Counted from the stretch's first letter, positions 1 to 5,958 are shown. The stretch is DNA of 6,685 nt from an uncultured Ktedonobacteraceae bacterium (GCA_955652655.1 CATPCK010000678.1:1-6685), one strand, 5' to 3'. Notes: a model not told the origin generated them from the letters alone. A program made the numbers and translations.

Positions 1-51
1 ATCAAAAGCGAAAGGACAATTAACTCGTACATTTTCTAGCCTTTCAAGAAT

Positions 52-117
52 CCTCCCTAATTCGCCCGTTCTTCCTCTCAGGAGCCGAACCCTCCCTGAT
101 TCGCTCGTTCTTCTTCT
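52..117. repeat. Imperfect direct repeat, two 27-bp pyrimidine-rich units
   Basis: Two copies (52-78 and 91-117) match at 24 of 27 positions with a period of 39 bp. Both follow the pattern CCTCCCT-R-ATTCGC-Y-CGTTCTTC-Y-TCT. A similar pyrimidine-rich string with GTTCGTTCG lies at about 5460-5482, so this may be a dispersed intergenic sequence type of the genome. No gene is visible in 1-262 on either strand. Function unknown. Confidence 0.5.
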
Positions 118-136
118 TAAGCAGTTAATTTTCTTA

Positions 137-152
137 TTGTAGCACACTACAA
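137..152. repeat. Short inverted repeat TTGTAG-CACA-CTACAA
   Basis: Perfect 6-bp arms around a 4-base centre in the non-coding region upstream of the F420 operon. It could be a protein-binding site or a chance palindrome. There is no promoter element close enough to assign a role. Confidence 0.3.
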
Positions 153-185
153 CAGCCATGAAGTGCATGGTTTCCCATGTTGTGA

Positions 186-212
186 CTTATTTCTTAATGT
201 GTAAGAAATAAG
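186..212. promoter_or_regulatory. 11-bp perfect inverted repeat upstream of the F420 operon
   Basis: CTTATTTCTTA and TAAGAAATAAG form perfect 11-bp arms separated by ATGTG. The element is AT-rich and has no following T-tract, so it is unlikely to be an intrinsic terminator. It ends about 100 bp before the -35 of the cof promoter. A regulator-binding site is the simplest reading, but no family can be named from the sequence alone. Confidence 0.4.
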
Positions 213-308
213 AGATGCATTGAGGAAATGTCCCCTAAAAGATTTTCACGAGGAGCGCAACGTTGGACACAAATAATTACGTCATCAAACAGATCCTTTG
301 CAATACTT

Positions 309-327
309 CACAATTTGCAGTATTGTG
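309..327. promoter_or_regulatory. Candidate operator overlapping the cof promoter -35
   Basis: CACAAT-N7-ATTGTG is a perfect inverted repeat with 6-bp arms. It covers the whole -35 element (315-320) and reaches into the spacer. A wider pair, CAATAC (301-306) and GTATTG (320-325), overlaps it. This position would suit a repressor blocking RNA polymerase. The regulator is unknown. Confidence 0.35.
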
Positions 328-343
328 TTGCAAACGATATAAT
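315..343 (+). promoter_or_regulatory. Sigma-70-type promoter of the F420 operon
   Basis: The -35 is TTGCAG (315-320) and the -10 is a perfect TATAAT (338-343), with a 17-bp spacer. Transcription would start near 350, leaving a leader of roughly 12 bases before the cofE ATG at 362. This placement excludes the upstream in-frame TTG start at 263 for transcripts made from this promoter. Confidence 0.7.
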
Positions 344-352
344 GGTGTCGTC

Positions 353-358
353 AGGAGG
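353..358 (+). promoter_or_regulatory. Ribosome binding site deciding the cofE start
   Basis: AGGAGG is an excellent Shine-Dalgarno match, but it is only 3 bases (TAT) from the ATG at 362, which is closer than usual. It lies just downstream of the predicted transcription start. Homology also begins at this ATG, so the start is well supported despite the tight spacing. Confidence 0.6.
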
Positions 359-361
359 TAT

Positions 362-1129
362 ATGAGCGCAGAATTACGTATCGTGCCAATTAAAGGCATT
401 GGAGAGATTCCCCCAGGCACAGACCTGGGTATCCTTATATTTGAAGCACTACAGGCCAATCAGTTGTCCCTTCAGCAGGGTGATATACTCGTTGTGACCC
501 AAAAAATCGTCTCCAAAGCAGAGGGACAAATCGTCAATCTCAATGAGGTGCGACCATCTGAGTTTGCCTGTATCGCTGCTGCGCAAAGCAAGAAGGATGC
601 TCAACATATTGAGGTGGTACTACGTGAAAGCCGTCGCATTGTGCGAATGGATCACGGTGTATTGATTACCGAAACGAAACATGGCTTCATTTGTGCTAAC
701 TCAGGTGTAGATGAGTCAAATGTCAATGGTGAACGCGAGCTTACCCTCTTACCAATCGATCCTGACCGCTCAGCCTTTGAAATACGTACACGGCTACAAT
801 TGTTAGCAAGAGAAGATACCACCTTTGATATCGCCGTCATCATCTCAGATACGTGGGGACGCCCCTGGCGCAATGGACAGGTCAATGCAGCAATAGGGGT
901 AGCTGGATTAGAATCAGTCGTTGACTATCGAGGTCAACGCGATCCATATGGATACGAACTTCAGGCCAGTGCTATTGCCGTAGCTGACGAATTAGCAGCA
1001 GCGGCAGAACTGGTGATGGGCAAGATCGACCGCATCCCCGTAGCACTCATCCGCGGTTATCCGTACATACCCAGTAAAAACGATGCCAGGAGTTTATTAC
1101 GTGATACCTCGACAGATATGTTTCGCTGA
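362..1129 (+). CDS. cofE: Coenzyme F420-0:L-glutamate ligase (CofE, FbiB N-terminal domain type)
   Basis: CofE adds glutamate to F420-0 (GTP- and divalent-metal-dependent) to make F420-1 and longer forms, in the cytoplasm. From ATG 362 the protein has 255 residues, close to stand-alone archaeal CofE. Family motifs seen are VVTQKIVSKAEG (44-55), CANSGVDESNV (111-121), LLPIDPDRSA (129-138) and SDTWGRPWRNGQ (162-173). The latter two regions resemble the stretches that supply metal ligands (likely D117, D163, T164). DPYGYEL and VADELAAAAELVMGK follow, as in FbiB. The protein ends at 255, so the reductase domain fused to it in actinobacterial FbiB is absent here and is encoded by the next gene. 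An in-frame TTG at 263 would add 33 residues, but these match no CofE N-terminus and contain the promoter. It is the first gene of the operon. Confidence 0.93.
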   Translation: MSAELRIVPIKGIGEIPPGTDLGILIFEALQANQLSLQQGDILVVTQKIVSKAEGQIVNLNEVRPSEFACIAAAQSKKDAQHIEVVLRESRRIVRMDHGVLITETKHGFICANSGVDESNVNGERELTLLPIDPDRSAFEIRTRLQLLAREDTTFDIAVIISDTWGRPWRNGQVNAAIGVAGLESVVDYRGQRDPYGYELQASAIAVADELAAAAELVMGKIDRIPVALIRGYPYIPSKNDARSLLRDTSTDMFR

Positions 1130-1154
1130 TTTACAAAAAGGGAATATCGCTAAC

Positions 1155-1805
1155 GTGACAACTCATTCCTTTTCCCGACAGACAACGCTTCCTGACCGAG
1201 TAGATAACCTGGCAGCCTTGATGAAAAGCAGGCGCAGCGTACGGAAATTCCAAGCTCAACCTATTCCTCGTGAGCTAATCGAGCAGGTACTAGAAGCGGC
1301 TCGCTGGGCCCCATCGCCACATGGAAGACAGCCCTGGCGTTTTGTCATTCTCACTAAAGCCGAACTCAAGGCGCGTTTGGCTGAACAAATGGGCTCGACA
1401 TGGCAGCAGAATCTGCAGATGGATGGGCAGGACCCAGAAATCGTGGATATTCGCCTGGATAAGTCACGGCAGCGCATACTCACGGCCCCGGCGATTATCA
1501 TTCCCTGCCTGTACCTGGAAGACCTGGACCGCTACCCTGATGAAAAACGACAGAGCGACGAAACAACGATGGCGATCCAGAGCCTCGGGGCCGCTATCCA
1601 GAATATGCTCCTGATGGCCTATGACCTGGGGCTGGATACTGGCTGGATGTGTGCTCCGCTCTTCTGCCCGGAGGTCGTCTGCGAGGCTCTCGAGTTGGAT
1701 ACAAGGCTTTTTCCTCACGCTCTGATCACAGTGGGATACGCCTCCGCTGATCCGCAACGGCGCGAACGCCTCCCATTGAGTACTTTAATAGTTCGTTACG
1801 ATTAA
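1155..1805 (+). CDS. FbiB C-terminal-like FMN nitroreductase (probable dehydro-F420-0 reductase)
   Basis: This is a nitroreductase-fold flavoprotein matching the C-terminal half of mycobacterial FbiB. Shared pattern (from GTG 1155) includes SRRSVRKF (25-32), WAPSPHGRQPWRFV (51-64), then MGSTWQQNLQMDGQ, APAIIIPCL, RYPDEKRQSDETTMAIQSLGAAIQNML and LDTGWMCAPLFCP. In actinobacteria that domain uses FMNH2 to reduce dehydro-F420-0 to F420-0. The same job is inferred here from similarity and from its place between cofE and cofD. Start choice: GTG 1155 has a GGGA-type ribosome site 11 bases upstream and avoids overlap, giving 216 residues. ATG 1083 would give 240 residues and a 47-base overlap with cofE, but has no visible ribosome site. 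The extra residues are not recognisably conserved. cofD starts 12 bases after the stop, so co-translation is likely. A generic nitroreductase role cannot be excluded. Confidence 0.85.
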   Translation: MTTHSFSRQTTLPDRVDNLAALMKSRRSVRKFQAQPIPRELIEQVLEAARWAPSPHGRQPWRFVILTKAELKARLAEQMGSTWQQNLQMDGQDPEIVDIRLDKSRQRILTAPAIIIPCLYLEDLDRYPDEKRQSDETTMAIQSLGAAIQNMLLMAYDLGLDTGWMCAPLFCPEVVCEALELDTRLFPHALITVGYASADPQRRERLPLSTLIVRYD

Positions 1806-1817
1806 TTTGAGGATGTT

Positions 1818-2750
1818 ATGATTGTCGTTCTTGCTGGCGGAGTAGGCGCAGCACGGTTTTTACAGGGGCTGGTGCAGATTGTTCCCCAAAACGAGATTAC
1901 CGTTATTGGTAACACGGGAGATGATCGCGAGTTTTACGGTTTGCATGTTTCGCCCGATCTTGATATCGTCACGTACACCCTGGCTGGCGTCGTCGATGAA
2001 ACACATGGTTGGGGCATACGGAATGATACCTATAATACGATGGGACAGCTAACACAATATGGCAACGATGACTGGTTTATGCTCGGTGATCGGGATCTTG
2101 CCACGCATATTCACCGCACCAACCTCCTGCGGCAGGGGAAAACACTCAGCGAAGTCACTGACGATCTCCGCAAGCAATTTAGCCTGGGCATTCGCTTATT
2201 GCCGATGACAGATCAGCCTGTTGCTACCCATATAGTCACTCCGGCTGGGCAGCTTCACTTCCAGGAATACATGGTCAAACGGCGTTGTGTAGACGTAGTA
2301 CAGGATGTCCTATTCGTAGGTGTTCAGGAGGCACAACCAGCACCAGGAGTCCTCGATGCGCTGAAAGAGGCCGATGCTATCCTGCTGGCGCCAAGCAATC
2401 CCATCGTCAGTATCGGCACTATTTTAGCTGTACCAGGTATACATGACGCACTTCACGAAACCAGTAGCATGATCGTCGCTGTAAGTCCAATTATTGGAGG
2501 AACGCCGATCAAAGGTCCAGCTGACAAACTCATGAGCGGGCTTGGTATGGAAGTGTCGGCGGTAGGCGTCGCTCGTTGCTACCGCGATTTCCTGGATGTA
2601 ATGATCATTGACAAGCAAGATGCTCATCTTGTGAGCGAGATCGAGGACCTGGGTATACCCACGATAGCGACGAATACTATTATGCGTGATGAAGAAAGCA
2701 AAGCTGCCCTTGCCCGCAAGACCCTGGAGGCGGCGGGATTGAGTTTTTAA
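1818..2750 (+). CDS. cofD: 2-phospho-L-lactate (or enolpyruvate) transferase CofD/FbiA
   Basis: CofD moves the phospho-three-carbon moiety from its GDP-activated form to FO, giving F420-0 or dehydro-F420-0 in the cytoplasm. The 310-residue length is typical. Motifs: LAGGVGAARFLQGL (5-18), the nucleotide-binding region; GNTGDD (31-36); HVSPDLDIVTYTLAG (43-57); WFMLGDRDLATH (86-97); FQEYMV (148-153); APSNPIVSIGTIL (191-203); and VSPIIGGTPIKGPADKLM (222-239). All characteristic blocks are present without gaps. ATG 1818 follows a GAGGAT ribosome site, and the start coincides with the conserved N-terminus. The sequence does not tell whether 2-phospholactate or phosphoenolpyruvate is carried. The adjacent FbiB-type reductase favours the phosphoenolpyruvate route, as shown for mycobacterial FbiA. 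Confidence 0.96.
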   Translation: MIVVLAGGVGAARFLQGLVQIVPQNEITVIGNTGDDREFYGLHVSPDLDIVTYTLAGVVDETHGWGIRNDTYNTMGQLTQYGNDDWFMLGDRDLATHIHRTNLLRQGKTLSEVTDDLRKQFSLGIRLLPMTDQPVATHIVTPAGQLHFQEYMVKRRCVDVVQDVLFVGVQEAQPAPGVLDALKEADAILLAPSNPIVSIGTILAVPGIHDALHETSSMIVAVSPIIGGTPIKGPADKLMSGLGMEVSAVGVARCYRDFLDVMIIDKQDAHLVSEIEDLGIPTIATNTIMRDEESKAALARKTLEAAGLSF

Positions 2751-2781
2751 TTTACCAGATCCGTAAAGAAAACAGAGTCAT

Positions 2782-3471
2782 ATGACATATAGAGCATTAA
2801 TCCCCGTCAAAGCGCTGGATGAAGCGAAAAGTCGCCTGGCGCGGCACATGACATTACACCAGCGTAAAAACCTGGTATTAGATATGCTGCACCACGTACT
2901 ACACGTGTTGCAACAAAGCAATAGGCTTGAACAGATTACAGTAGTAAGCCCTGACTTACAGGTGCTGGATTATGCCCAAACATGGGGAGCACATGCACTC
3001 GTCGAGGAGTTACCGGGTCATAATGCCGCGCTCCATGCTGCTGCGCTACAAGAGCGAGGGGCTGGTACTACCGCCCTTTTGACCATAGCGGCCGACTTGC
3101 CTTTACTTCAACCTGGTGACATACATGCTCTGATTGAACGATCTCTGCAATACCCAGTGGTACTTGCACCGTCACGCGATGGCACGGGCACAAACGCGCT
3201 ACTCGTACAACCACCCCTGGCACTCCCTTACCTGTTTGGGGTCAACAGCCTGCATAAATACCTACGAGCCGCGAAGGAGTGGCAACTCGGCAGTACTATA
3301 TATAATAGTATTGGCCTGGCGTTAGACATAGATACCATTGATGATCTAGATGATCTATACGAGTTACAAGTCCTGAGTGGCGAAAAAATACAAAGCTGGC
3401 CCGGAACACATAGGGAAAACTCCTACAGTGACTGCGAAGAAAGCCTGGCGCATCATTCAGCGCCACTGTAG
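2782..3471 (+). CDS. cofC: Phospholactate/phosphoenolpyruvate guanylyltransferase CofC/FbiD
   Basis: CofC uses GTP to activate the three-carbon acid (2-phospholactate, phosphoenolpyruvate, or 3-phosphoglycerate in some bacteria), giving the CofD substrate. The 229-residue protein has a nucleotidyltransferase fold. Visible blocks are IPVKALDEAKSRLA (7-20), nucleotide-binding; AADLPLL (103-109), metal-binding aspartate; APSRDGTGTNALL (129-141); FGVNSLHKYL (152-161); and LDIDTIDDLDDL (181-192). About 30 residues after 195 form a low-conservation polar tail. ATG 2782 lies 31 bases after cofD. Its ribosome site (AAAGAAAA) is weak, so translation may depend on coupling. Known specificity residues could not be assigned with confidence, so the true substrate is open. 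The adjacent reductase suggests phosphoenolpyruvate. Confidence 0.93.
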   Translation: MTYRALIPVKALDEAKSRLARHMTLHQRKNLVLDMLHHVLHVLQQSNRLEQITVVSPDLQVLDYAQTWGAHALVEELPGHNAALHAAALQERGAGTTALLTIAADLPLLQPGDIHALIERSLQYPVVLAPSRDGTGTNALLVQPPLALPYLFGVNSLHKYLRAAKEWQLGSTIYNSIGLALDIDTIDDLDDLYELQVLSGEKIQSWPGTHRENSYSDCEESLAHHSAPL

Positions 3472-3503
3472 AGGTCTACCAAGAATGATAAGGAAATATA
3501 TGT

Positions 3504-3908
3504 ATGCCAAGTACTTTATCTGAAAAAGCACGTGCCCTCTTGCAAGAGCGGCGTTTTGCCGTACTCGCCACCCTTAATAAAGATGGATCTCCCCAATTGA
3601 CCACAATGTGGTACCTGCTGGATGGAAATACCATCATAATGAACACGAAAGCAGGCCGTGTCAAAGATCTCAATATGAAACGCGACCCACGCATTTCAAT
3701 TTGTGTCGAGGATGGTTACAACTATGTCTCGATCAGTGGCAACGTTGAAATGGATGAGGACCAGGAGACGGCACACCGGGATATCTATCGATTAGCGGCT
3801 CGCTACAACGGAGAGGAAGATGCTAAACGGCAAATGGAGGAGCAGTTCTCGAAAGAACATCGCATCACTCTCCGCTTGAAGTGCGAAAACATCATCGAAT
3901 ATCTGTAG
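3504..3908 (+). CDS. PPOX-class split beta-barrel F420/flavin-dependent oxidoreductase (FDOR-B type)
   Basis: This is a 134-residue protein of the pyridoxamine 5'-phosphate oxidase-like split-barrel family. It resembles mycobacterial Rv1155-type F420-binding proteins: FAVLATLNKDGSPQLTTMWY (18-37), NTKAGRVKDLNMKRDPRISI (47-66) and VSISGNVEM (75-83). The basic KAGR...KRDPR segment matches the region that contacts the cofactor phosphate or tail in this family. It starts 33 bases after cofC, with AAGGAA upstream of ATG 3504, and is probably the last gene of the operon. Co-location with all F420 assembly genes suggests it uses F420 rather than FMN, but binding cannot be proved from sequence. The physiological substrate is unknown. 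Family members reduce quinones, biliverdin or xenobiotics. Confidence 0.85.
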   Translation: MPSTLSEKARALLQERRFAVLATLNKDGSPQLTTMWYLLDGNTIIMNTKAGRVKDLNMKRDPRISICVEDGYNYVSISGNVEMDEDQETAHRDIYRLAARYNGEEDAKRQMEEQFSKEHRITLRLKCENIIEYL

Positions 3909-3913
3909 AGACA

Positions 3914-3951
3914 TTGTTGAGGCGCCATTTTTTTACGTGGCGCTTCAACAA
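3914..3951. terminator. Hairpin between convergent F420 operon and alaS
   Basis: Fourteen-base arms TTGTTGAGGCGCCA (3914-3927) and TGGCGCTTCAACAA (3938-3951) pair at 13 positions plus one G-T. The seven Ts lie in the 10-base loop rather than after the stem, on both strands. The site lies between two converging stop codons (3908 and 3959), so a bidirectional 3'-end element is likely, although it is not a textbook U-tract terminator. Confidence 0.6.
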
Positions 3952-3958
3952 CTCAAAC

Positions 3959-5296
3959 TTAATCCTCCTTTTCTCTACCACGTTTCGAGTGCGTTGCTAT
4001 CCGTGAACGTTCCTGCTGCTCGCGCCTTCCCTCTTCGTACTCTTCTACATCAACATCCAGGCCGCGCTCGGCAAGAATCTTTTGCGTTAGATCAAGTGGA
4101 AAGCCGTACGTATCATAAAGCTTGAAAGCTTCTCTACCCGGCAGTATTGCTGTATTTTGCTGCGCCATGCGATTAATGGCCACCTCCAAGAAGCGTAGCC
4201 CAGTTGTCAGGGTACGATTAAAACGCTCTTCCTCGGCAGTTGTCACTACGCTGATGATCTCTCTCTTGATGCGCAAATCCGGATACCACTCCTCCATGGT
4301 GTCGATCACCGCTTCAGCAACACTCGCAAGAAAGGGACGCTCAAAACCGAGTGTCTTACCCACATACGCGGCACGGCGAATGATTCGCCGCAGGACATAA
4401 TCTCGCCACCCATTGCCCGGTCGAACACCGTCGGCAATCAGAAACGCAATGGCCCGGCTATGATCGGCAATCGTGTTGTAAGACGCGCGATACCGACGAT
4501 AGTGGTCGCCATCCTTACTGACGAGCTCCATAACACGCTGCAAAACAGGCCGCAACAGGTCGGTTTCATAGGTCGTTTTGACACCCTGGAGCACGCAAGC
4601 TAGACGCTCGAGGCCCATACCAGTGTCAACCGAGGGGCTGGGTACGGGAGTCAAGCCACCCTGTTCATCGCGATTATACTGCACGAAGACAAGATTCCAT
4701 ATTTCCATATAGTCGTCGTCAACTCCATTGATTCCTTCGGCGCGCTGGGCATTGACATCTGATCCAAGGTAGTAGTGAATTTCTGAACACGGGCCACAAG
4801 GACCCGTATCGCCCATCGTCCAGAAATTTTCCTTCTCTCCAAAACGGAGAATACGCCGCCTCTCAACGCCTGTTTCTTCCCAGAGCCGCTCGGCTTCGTC
4901 ATCGTCGATATAGACGGTGATCCAGAGACGCTCAACAGGAAGCAGAAACACCTGAGTCAATAGCTCCCACGCGTAGCGGATTGTTTCGCGTTTAAAGTAG
5001 CTCCCAAATGAAAAGTTACCGAGCATTTCGAAGAAGGTATGGTGCCGTGGCGATGGACCAACACTTTGTAAATCATTGTGTTTGCCAGAAACACGCAAAC
5101 ACTTCTGAATGGTACATGCACGGTTATATGGTCGCTGCTCTACCCCTAAAAAGGTATCTTTAAACTGTGCCATTCCGGCATTTGTAAACAACAACGTTGG
5201 ATCATTAGCAGGAACCAGTGAACTGCTTGAAAGTGGTACATGACCTCTTTGGTCAAAAAAATCTAAAAATGTTTGTCGAATGTCTCTACTCTCCAT
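3959..5296 (-). CDS. alaS: Alanyl-tRNA synthetase, short form: catalytic and tRNA-recognition domains only
   Basis: AlaRS charges tRNA-Ala with alanine (class II, ATP-dependent). Seen: SSSLVPANDPTLLFTNAGMAQFK (24-46), CLRVSGKHNDL (66-76), motif 2 RHHTFFEMLGNFSFGSYFK (84-102), GDTGPCGPCSEI (162-173), motif 3 region SVDTGMGLERLA (222-233), IADHSRAIAFLIADGVRPGN (276-295) and REAFKLYDTYGFPLDLT (388-404). N295 and D395 align with E. coli N303 and D400, which read the G3:U70 pair. The protein stops at 445 with a charged tail, near the end of the E. coli 1-461 fragment known to be active. Full-length AlaRS has about 870 residues. The editing domain, C-Ala and zinc-site motifs are missing. The stop is 50 bases from a convergent gene, so no lost frame can hold them. 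GAGGGG 7 bases before ATG 5296 is the ribosome site. A T-box leader controls it. It may be a second AlaRS or half of a split one. Confidence 0.95.
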   Translation of the reverse strand: MESRDIRQTFLDFFDQRGHVPLSSSSLVPANDPTLLFTNAGMAQFKDTFLGVEQRPYNRACTIQKCLRVSGKHNDLQSVGPSPRHHTFFEMLGNFSFGSYFKRETIRYAWELLTQVFLLPVERLWITVYIDDDEAERLWEETGVERRRILRFGEKENFWTMGDTGPCGPCSEIHYYLGSDVNAQRAEGINGVDDDYMEIWNLVFVQYNRDEQGGLTPVPSPSVDTGMGLERLACVLQGVKTTYETDLLRPVLQRVMELVSKDGDHYRRYRASYNTIADHSRAIAFLIADGVRPGNGWRDYVLRRIIRRAAYVGKTLGFERPFLASVAEAVIDTMEEWYPDLRIKREIISVVTTAEEERFNRTLTTGLRFLEVAINRMAQQNTAILPGREAFKLYDTYGFPLDLTQKILAERGLDVDVEEYEEGRREQQERSRIATHSKRGREKED

Positions 5297-5402
5297 ATAC
5301 TAACACCCCTCTCTGCTTGCTCATCAATGCTACACGAAAGAACGAACGATGCTGTCCAGTTTTTGCTACCGTTAATACGGCAGCTTGATCGGTTGTCGCC
5401 AT
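5286..5402 (-). CDS. Candidate 38-codon small ORF overlapping the alaS start
   Basis: ATG (5402-5400) is preceded by a good AAAGGAG ribosome site (5419-5413), 10 bases away. The frame reads MATTDQAAVLTVAKTGQHRS and continues to a TAG at 5288-5286, overlapping the alaS start codon by 11 bases. It lies after the T-box terminator, so it is only transcribed on read-through. Five of 38 residues are Ala. The geometry suggests translational coupling or a leader peptide. The product matches no family I recognise, and the ORF could be chance. Confidence 0.35.
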   Translation of the reverse strand: MATTDQAAVLTVAKTGQHRSFFRVALMSKQRGVLVYGE

Positions 5403-5533
5403 GATTTTTTTGCTCCTTTGTTGGAAGTGCTAGAGTCTTCCTTGCTCTCTTGTTTCCTTGCTCCCTTACTTGTTCGTTCGTCACCCAGCAATTGCCAGCA
5501 GTGTCCTCCGCCGGGCCTTGTACACAACCGTTC
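5297..5533 (-). other. Long leader segment between T-box terminator and alaS
   Basis: About 237 bases of read-through RNA precede the synthetase start. It is purine-rich on the minus strand (5430-5475, repeats of GAGCAAGGAA type) and includes the small ORF described separately. No tRNA, second T-box or strong hairpin was found. It is longer than usual between an antiterminator and its gene. Confidence 0.5.
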
Positions 5534-5575
5534 AAAACAAAAAGCCCGCCCTGACATATACTGTCAGGGCGGGCT
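5534..5575 (-). terminator. T-box-controlled intrinsic terminator
   Basis: The stem AGCCCGCCCUGACA/UGUCAGGGCGGGCU (5575-5562 with 5556-5543) is a perfect 14-bp helix with a 5-base loop. UUUUGUUUU (5542-5534) follows directly. Its 5' strand also pairs with the T-box segment CGGGCU, giving the mutually exclusive antiterminator. Confidence 0.95.
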
Positions 5576-5951
5576 GAATTTGATTGTTTATAGCCCGTGG
5601 TACCACCCGGATTGGAAGTGAACCGCGCCAGGCGCGGCACAAACTCCCCACTCTACAAGCACGGAATGTCATGCAACTGAATAACTCATCCTCAAAAGGG
5701 AAAGAGGCTCATATGCGCCATACATTCGATGCCTTGCCCTTTGGTAACGGGGGCTTCCGGCAAGAACTACTGGCAATCAGCGCCTGTAGGCAATGAAAGC
5801 GTTCATCCTGCATCGTGGTCTGGCGGACTCTATTCACCAGCCCAGGGGGAGGCATTCCACACGGCAACAGATGCTGGACTCTCACCCTCACCAGCTCGCT
5901 GCTCATCGCACCGATGTGTACTCGTCCCTCGCGACGACTGAACTTATTGAA
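5534..5951 (-). promoter_or_regulatory. T-box riboswitch leader of alaS (tRNA-Ala sensing)
   Basis: Read on the minus strand. Stem I starts with GAGGGAC-GAGUA (5930-5919). The GAGUA faces GAA (5857-5855) as a loop E, flanked by CACA/UGUG and GGGA/UCCC helices. The distal AGCGAGCUGG...CCAGC arm carries the AG-bulge and terminal-loop type sequence. The F-box CCGUUA (5750-5745), stem III CCGCGC-CUG-GCGCGG (5637-5623) and the T-box GGGUGGUACCACGGG (5608-5594) follow. The bulge UGGU (5605-5602) would pair with ACCA, fitting discriminator A73 of tRNA-Ala and not U73 of tRNA-Cys or tRNA-Gly. After GAA the bases read UGCCU. The Ala codon GCC is at 5853-5851, one base later than usual. Uncharged tRNA-Ala should stabilise the antiterminator (CGGGCU with AGCCCG) and turn on alaS. 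Confidence 0.93.
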
Positions 5952-5958
5952 TACATCA

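Noticed and set aside
263..361. N-terminal extension of cofE from a TTG with an upstream GAGGAG
   Set aside because: The extra 33 residues match no CofE N-terminus, and a consensus promoter lies inside them. ATG 362 with AGGAGG fits the family start.
3278..3312. TATAAT at 3301-3306 within a TACTAT/ATAGTA palindrome inside cofC as an internal promoter
   Set aside because: There is no acceptable -35 at the correct distance (AGTGGC), and it lies within well-conserved coding sequence.
3446..3465. TGGCGC/GCGCCA hairpin at the end of cofC as a terminator
   Set aside because: The stem has only 6 bp and no T-tract, and the next gene follows within 33 bases in the same direction.
3909..3958. A frameshifted continuation of alaS into an editing domain
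   Set aside because: Only 50 bases separate its stop from a convergent intact gene, far too short for about 400 residues.
5263..5640. 125-codon open frame on the minus strand upstream of and overlapping alaS
   Set aside because: It runs through the T-box, the terminator hairpin and the purine-rich leader. Its composition is not protein-like and it has no ribosome site.
5830..5835. GAA-UAG as a possible stop-codon specifier of the T-box
   Set aside because: GAAUAG lies downstream of stem I. The better fold pairs GAGUA with the GAA at 5857-5855, flanked by CACA/UGUG and GGGA/UCCC helices.
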